Positions 61,704-64,000 of a stretch of DNA of 64,000 bases are shown piece by piece. The notes beneath the pieces were generated by a model, which did not search any database, was not told the DNA's origin, and saw only the letters and a list, made by a program, of their open reading frames with translations. The stretch comes from Pseudomonas fluorescens. GTDB taxonomy: Bacteria; Pseudomonadota; Gammaproteobacteria; Pseudomonadales; Pseudomonadaceae. How positions within the stretch are numbered: the first letter of the stretch is position 1; each line of letters opens with the position of its first letter. A program made the translations under genes and the position numbers. The DNA lies in NCBI RefSeq assembly GCF_902497785.1, contig NZ_CABVHK010000017.1:62001-126000 (forward strand). Direction: 5' to 3'.

Positions 61704-62876
61704 ATGCCTTTGCCTTCCATGAAAGATCAGTTCGCTGCGCTGATCGCCGCACCGTCTGTCAGCTGTACCCAGGCCAGCCTCGATCAAACCAACCGCCCGG
61801 TGATCGACTTGCTGGCGACCTGGCTCGGCGATCTGGGTTTTGCCTGCGACATCCAGCAGGTCAGCCCTGGCAAATTCAACCTGCTGGCCAGCTTCGGTTC
61901 CGGCCCGGGTGGTCTGGTGCTGGCCGGGCATAGCGACACCGTGCCGTTCGATGGAGCGTTGTGGCAGACCGATCCGCTGAAACTGACCGAGGTCGATGGC
62001 CGCTGGGTCGGTTTGGGCAGTTGCGACATGAAAGGCTTTTTCGCCCTCGCCATCGAAGCCGTCTTGCCCTTGCTCGACCAGCCGTTCAAGCAGCCGTTGC
62101 TGATCCTCGCCACCTGCGATGAAGAAAGCTCGATGTCCGGCGCGCGCGCCTTGGCCCAAGCCGGCCGTCCGCTGGGCCGGGCAGCGGTGATCGGCGAGCC
62201 GACTGGCCTGAAGCCGATCCGCATGCACAAGGGCATCATGATGGAGCGCATCGACATTCTCGGTCAGAGCGGCCATTCCTCGGACCCGCGCCTGGGTCAT
62301 AGCGCCCTCGAAGCCATGCACGATGCCATCGGTGAACTGCGCGGCTTGCGCCTGTTGTGGCAGCGCGAATTTCGCAATCCGCAATTTGGGGTGCCGATGC
62401 CGACCATGAATTTCGGTTGCATTCATGGTGGCGACAACCCCAACCGGATTTGCGGGCAGTGCTCGCTCGAGTTCGATCTGCGTCCGTTGCCCGGCATGGA
62501 CCCCAAGGCGCTGCGCGCGGAGATTCTGCAGAGACTCAAACCGGTAGCCGAACGGCATCAGGTGAAGATCGATTACGCGCCGCTGTTTCCCGAAGTGCCG
62601 CCCTTCGAGCAGGCCGAAGACGCCGAATTGGTGCGCATCGCGGAAAAGCTCACCGGCCATCGCGCCGAAGCAGTAGCGTTCGGCACCGAAGCGCCTTATC
62701 TTCAGCAACTTGGCTGCGAGACACTGGTGCTTGGCCCGGGCGACATCGCCTGCGCTCACCAACCGGGGGAATACCTCGAAATGTCACGTTTGCAGCCTAC
62801 CGTGCATCTATTACGACAGTTGATTGAACATTACTGCCTGACCCCGGCCTCTGTTGATCGAACGCAAGCCCCGTAG
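61704..62876 (+). CDS. argE: Acetylornithine deacetylase
   Basis: Zn-dependent M20-family deacetylase of arginine synthesis. The 390 residues carry the metal motifs GHSDTVPFDGALW (His and Asp), GLGSCDMKGFFA, CDEESSMSGAR (catalytic Glu) and the late His site near LGPGDIACAHQPGEYL. Its stop TAG (62874-62876) is formed by the first bases of the REP unit that follows. argA begins 223 bases downstream. Pseudomonads also have argJ, so argE and argA may be partly dispensable. Confidence 0.94.
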   Translation: MPLPSMKDQFAALIAAPSVSCTQASLDQTNRPVIDLLATWLGDLGFACDIQQVSPGKFNLLASFGSGPGGLVLAGHSDTVPFDGALWQTDPLKLTEVDGRWVGLGSCDMKGFFALAIEAVLPLLDQPFKQPLLILATCDEESSMSGARALAQAGRPLGRAAVIGEPTGLKPIRMHKGIMMERIDILGQSGHSSDPRLGHSALEAMHDAIGELRGLRLLWQREFRNPQFGVPMPTMNFGCIHGGDNPNRICGQCSLEFDLRPLPGMDPKALRAEILQRLKPVAERHQVKIDYAPLFPEVPPFEQAEDAELVRIAEKLTGHRAEAVAFGTEAPYLQQLGCETLVLGPGDIACAHQPGEYLEMSRLQPTVHLLRQLIEHYCLTPASVDRTQAP

Positions 62877-62949
62877 GAGCTGCCGAAGGCTGCGATCTTT
62901 TGACTTTTATTCTCAAGATCAAAAGATCGCAGCCTTCGGCAGCTCCTAC
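62874..62949. repeat. Paired REP, family B, overlapping the argE stop codon
   Basis: GTAGGAGCTGCCGAAGGCTG and its inverse with a short loop. The TAG of argE is bases 2-4 of the first REP arm, starting at 62874. Confidence 0.9.
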
Positions 62950-62989
62950 CGGGGTCGCGTTTAAATTGCCGGTGTTCAAACCCGTATCC

Positions 62990-63031
62990 ATGAGGAGAGC
63001 GCGCGTGTCGCCAAGCCTGTTCCGACGATAA
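62990..63031 (+). CDS. Candidate arginine leader peptide upstream of argA
   Basis: A short frame ends in two Arg codons and a stop (CGA CGA TAA, 63023-63031), 68 bases before argA. The likelier start is GTG at 63005, seven bases after a GAGGAG ribosome binding site (62992-62997), giving MSPSLFRR. The in-frame ATG at 62990 would give MRRARVSPSLFRR, with five Arg in 13 codons, but has no binding site of its own. GCCTGT inside the frame (63015-63020) can pair with ACAGGC (63086-63091) just before the argA start, which suggests translation-coupled control (inference). Confidence 0.4.
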   Translation: MRRARVSPSLFRR

Positions 63032-63099
63032 CCATCAGCCCGTTGTGCGTTTTCCGCTTCGCCCATTTTTTGGCTGCTATTTATTACAGGCCCAGGTTC

Positions 63100-64000
63100 A
63101 TGCCCGAATACGTTAATTGGCTTCGTCACGCTTCGCCTTACATCAATGCCCACCGCGATTGCACCTTCGTCGTCATGCTGCCCGGCGACGGCGTGGAGCA
63201 TCCGAACTTCGGCAATATCGTCCACGACCTGGTGTTGTTGCACAGTCTGGGGGTGCGACTGGTGCTGGTTCACGGTTCCCGTCCGCAAATTGAAACCCGC
63301 CTCGCCGCACGTGGCCTGACCCCGCATTACCACCACGGGATGCGCATCACCGATGCCGCGACCCTTGAATGTGTGATCGATGCGGTCGGCCAGTTGCGCA
63401 TCGCCATCGAAGCGCGGCTGTCGATGGACATGGCCTCGTCGCCGATGCAGGGCTCGCGCCTGCGGGTGGCGGGCGGCAATCTGGTCACCGCTCGGCCGAT
63501 CGGCGTGCTCGAAGGCGTCGACTATCACCACACCGGCGAAGTGCGCCGGGTCGACCGCAAGGGCATCAACCGTCTGCTGGACGAGCGCTCGATTGTGCTG
63601 CTGTCGCCGCTGGGCTACTCGCCGACCGGTGAGATCTTCAACCTCGCCTGTGAAGACGTGGCCACCCGCGCGGCCATCGATCTGGGTGCAGATAAGTTGC
63701 TCCTGTTTGGCGCCGACCCGGGCTTGATCGATGAGAACGGGCGCCTGGTGCGTGAGCTGCGTCCGCAACAAGTGCCGGCGCATTTGCAGCGTCTGGGCAG
63801 CAACTATCAGGGCGAACTGCTGGATGCCGCGGCCGAGGCTTGCCGGGGCGGTGTGGCGCGCAGTCATATCGTCAGTTACGCCGAAGATGGCGCGCTGCTC
63901 ACCGAACTGTTCACCCGCGACGGTGGCGGGACGCTGGTGGCGCAGGAGCAATTCGAGATCGTACGCGAAGCGGCGATCGAGGACGTCGGCGGTTTGCTGG
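63100..64000 (+). CDS. argA: N-acetylglutamate synthase (partial, runs off the right edge)
   Basis: First step of arginine biosynthesis, acetylating glutamate; normally feedback-inhibited by arginine. The visible 300 residues cover the amino acid kinase-like domain: WLRHASPYINAHRDCTFVVM, LVHGSRPQIETRLAARG, LLSPLGYSPTGEIFNLACED and ADKLLLFGADPGLID. The acetyltransferase domain begins near the edge. The start ATG at 63100 has only a weak CAGG site, while a short upstream frame has a strong one. Confidence 0.96.
   Translation, partial: MPEYVNWLRHASPYINAHRDCTFVVMLPGDGVEHPNFGNIVHDLVLLHSLGVRLVLVHGSRPQIETRLAARGLTPHYHHGMRITDAATLECVIDAVGQLRIAIEARLSMDMASSPMQGSRLRVAGGNLVTARPIGVLEGVDYHHTGEVRRVDRKGINRLLDERSIVLLSPLGYSPTGEIFNLACEDVATRAAIDLGADKLLLFGADPGLIDENGRLVRELRPQQVPAHLQRLGSNYQGELLDAAAEACRGGVARSHIVSYAEDGALLTELFTRDGGGTLVAQEQFEIVREAAIEDVGGLL

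Overview
The window looks like core chromosome of a Pseudomonas from the P. fluorescens group. The gene order follows the well-known argH / algR-hemC-hemD / algQ / algP and ppk-ppx / trxA-rho / ubiD / ssrS-zapA / pepP-ubiH / gcvTHP / argE-argA region of that genus. Codon use is GC-rich throughout. Gene junctions carry three families of palindromic repeats typical of this group. There are no tRNA or rRNA genes, CRISPR arrays, insertion sequences or prophage genes.

Layout. 0.1-13.4 kb: argH diverges from algR, then the heme genes hemC-hemD-hemX-hemY, a DsbB-type oxidoreductase, rsd/algQ, a periplasmic FKBP isomerase, the histone-like algP, a TIGR02444-type gene, a YheS-type ABC-F ATPase and a short MscS channel. 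13.7-20.5 kb: a LysE exporter, a four-gene envelope operon on the minus strand (COG3014-like, YcfL-like, LpoB-like, CsgG/LpoB-like), a cytochrome c-FTR1 iron permease and yaiI. 20.6-28.4 kb: elbB, a sterol-desaturase-family enzyme, a DedA protein, hemB, and convergent ppk and ppx. 28.6-31.5 kb: a polar amino acid ABC importer. 31.8-38.2 kb: trxA, rho, an OafA-type acyltransferase with an SGNH domain, then ubiD coupled to a ferredoxin-flavin reductase. 38.3-43.1 kb: an AT-rich structured gap, a broken ChaC-type gene, a TonB-C domain protein, qor, a FliL-like protein, an EVE-domain protein, a 49-residue membrane peptide and fau. 43.1-49 kb: 6S RNA, zapA, a TIGR02449 coiled-coil protein, then ygfB-pepP-ubiH-DUF4442-ubiI. 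49-64 kb: a ferric iron ABC importer, gcvT-gcvH-gcvP, a DUF2388 protein, an orphan GspE/PilB ATPase, an ACT-like protein divergent from an Lrp regulator, a CYTH-CHAD protein, argE, and argA running off the right edge.

How the genes work together. Several heme genes (hemC, hemD, hemX, hemY, hemB), four ubiquinone-related genes (ubiD with its reductase, ubiH, ubiI), polyphosphate genes (ppk, ppx and the CYTH-CHAD protein), three arginine genes (argH, argE, argA), the glycine cleavage system and two iron uptake loci share the window.

The most interesting signals are: a short Arg-Arg-ending reading frame with a good ribosome binding site just upstream of argA (possible arginine leader peptide); the uncharacterised four-gene envelope operon; a gamma-glutamylcyclotransferase gene broken by an out-of-frame internal deletion; an AT-rich gap with perfect inverted repeats; the absence of an algZ/fimS kinase next to algR; and a dense set of paired palindromic repeats, one of which supplies the argE stop codon.
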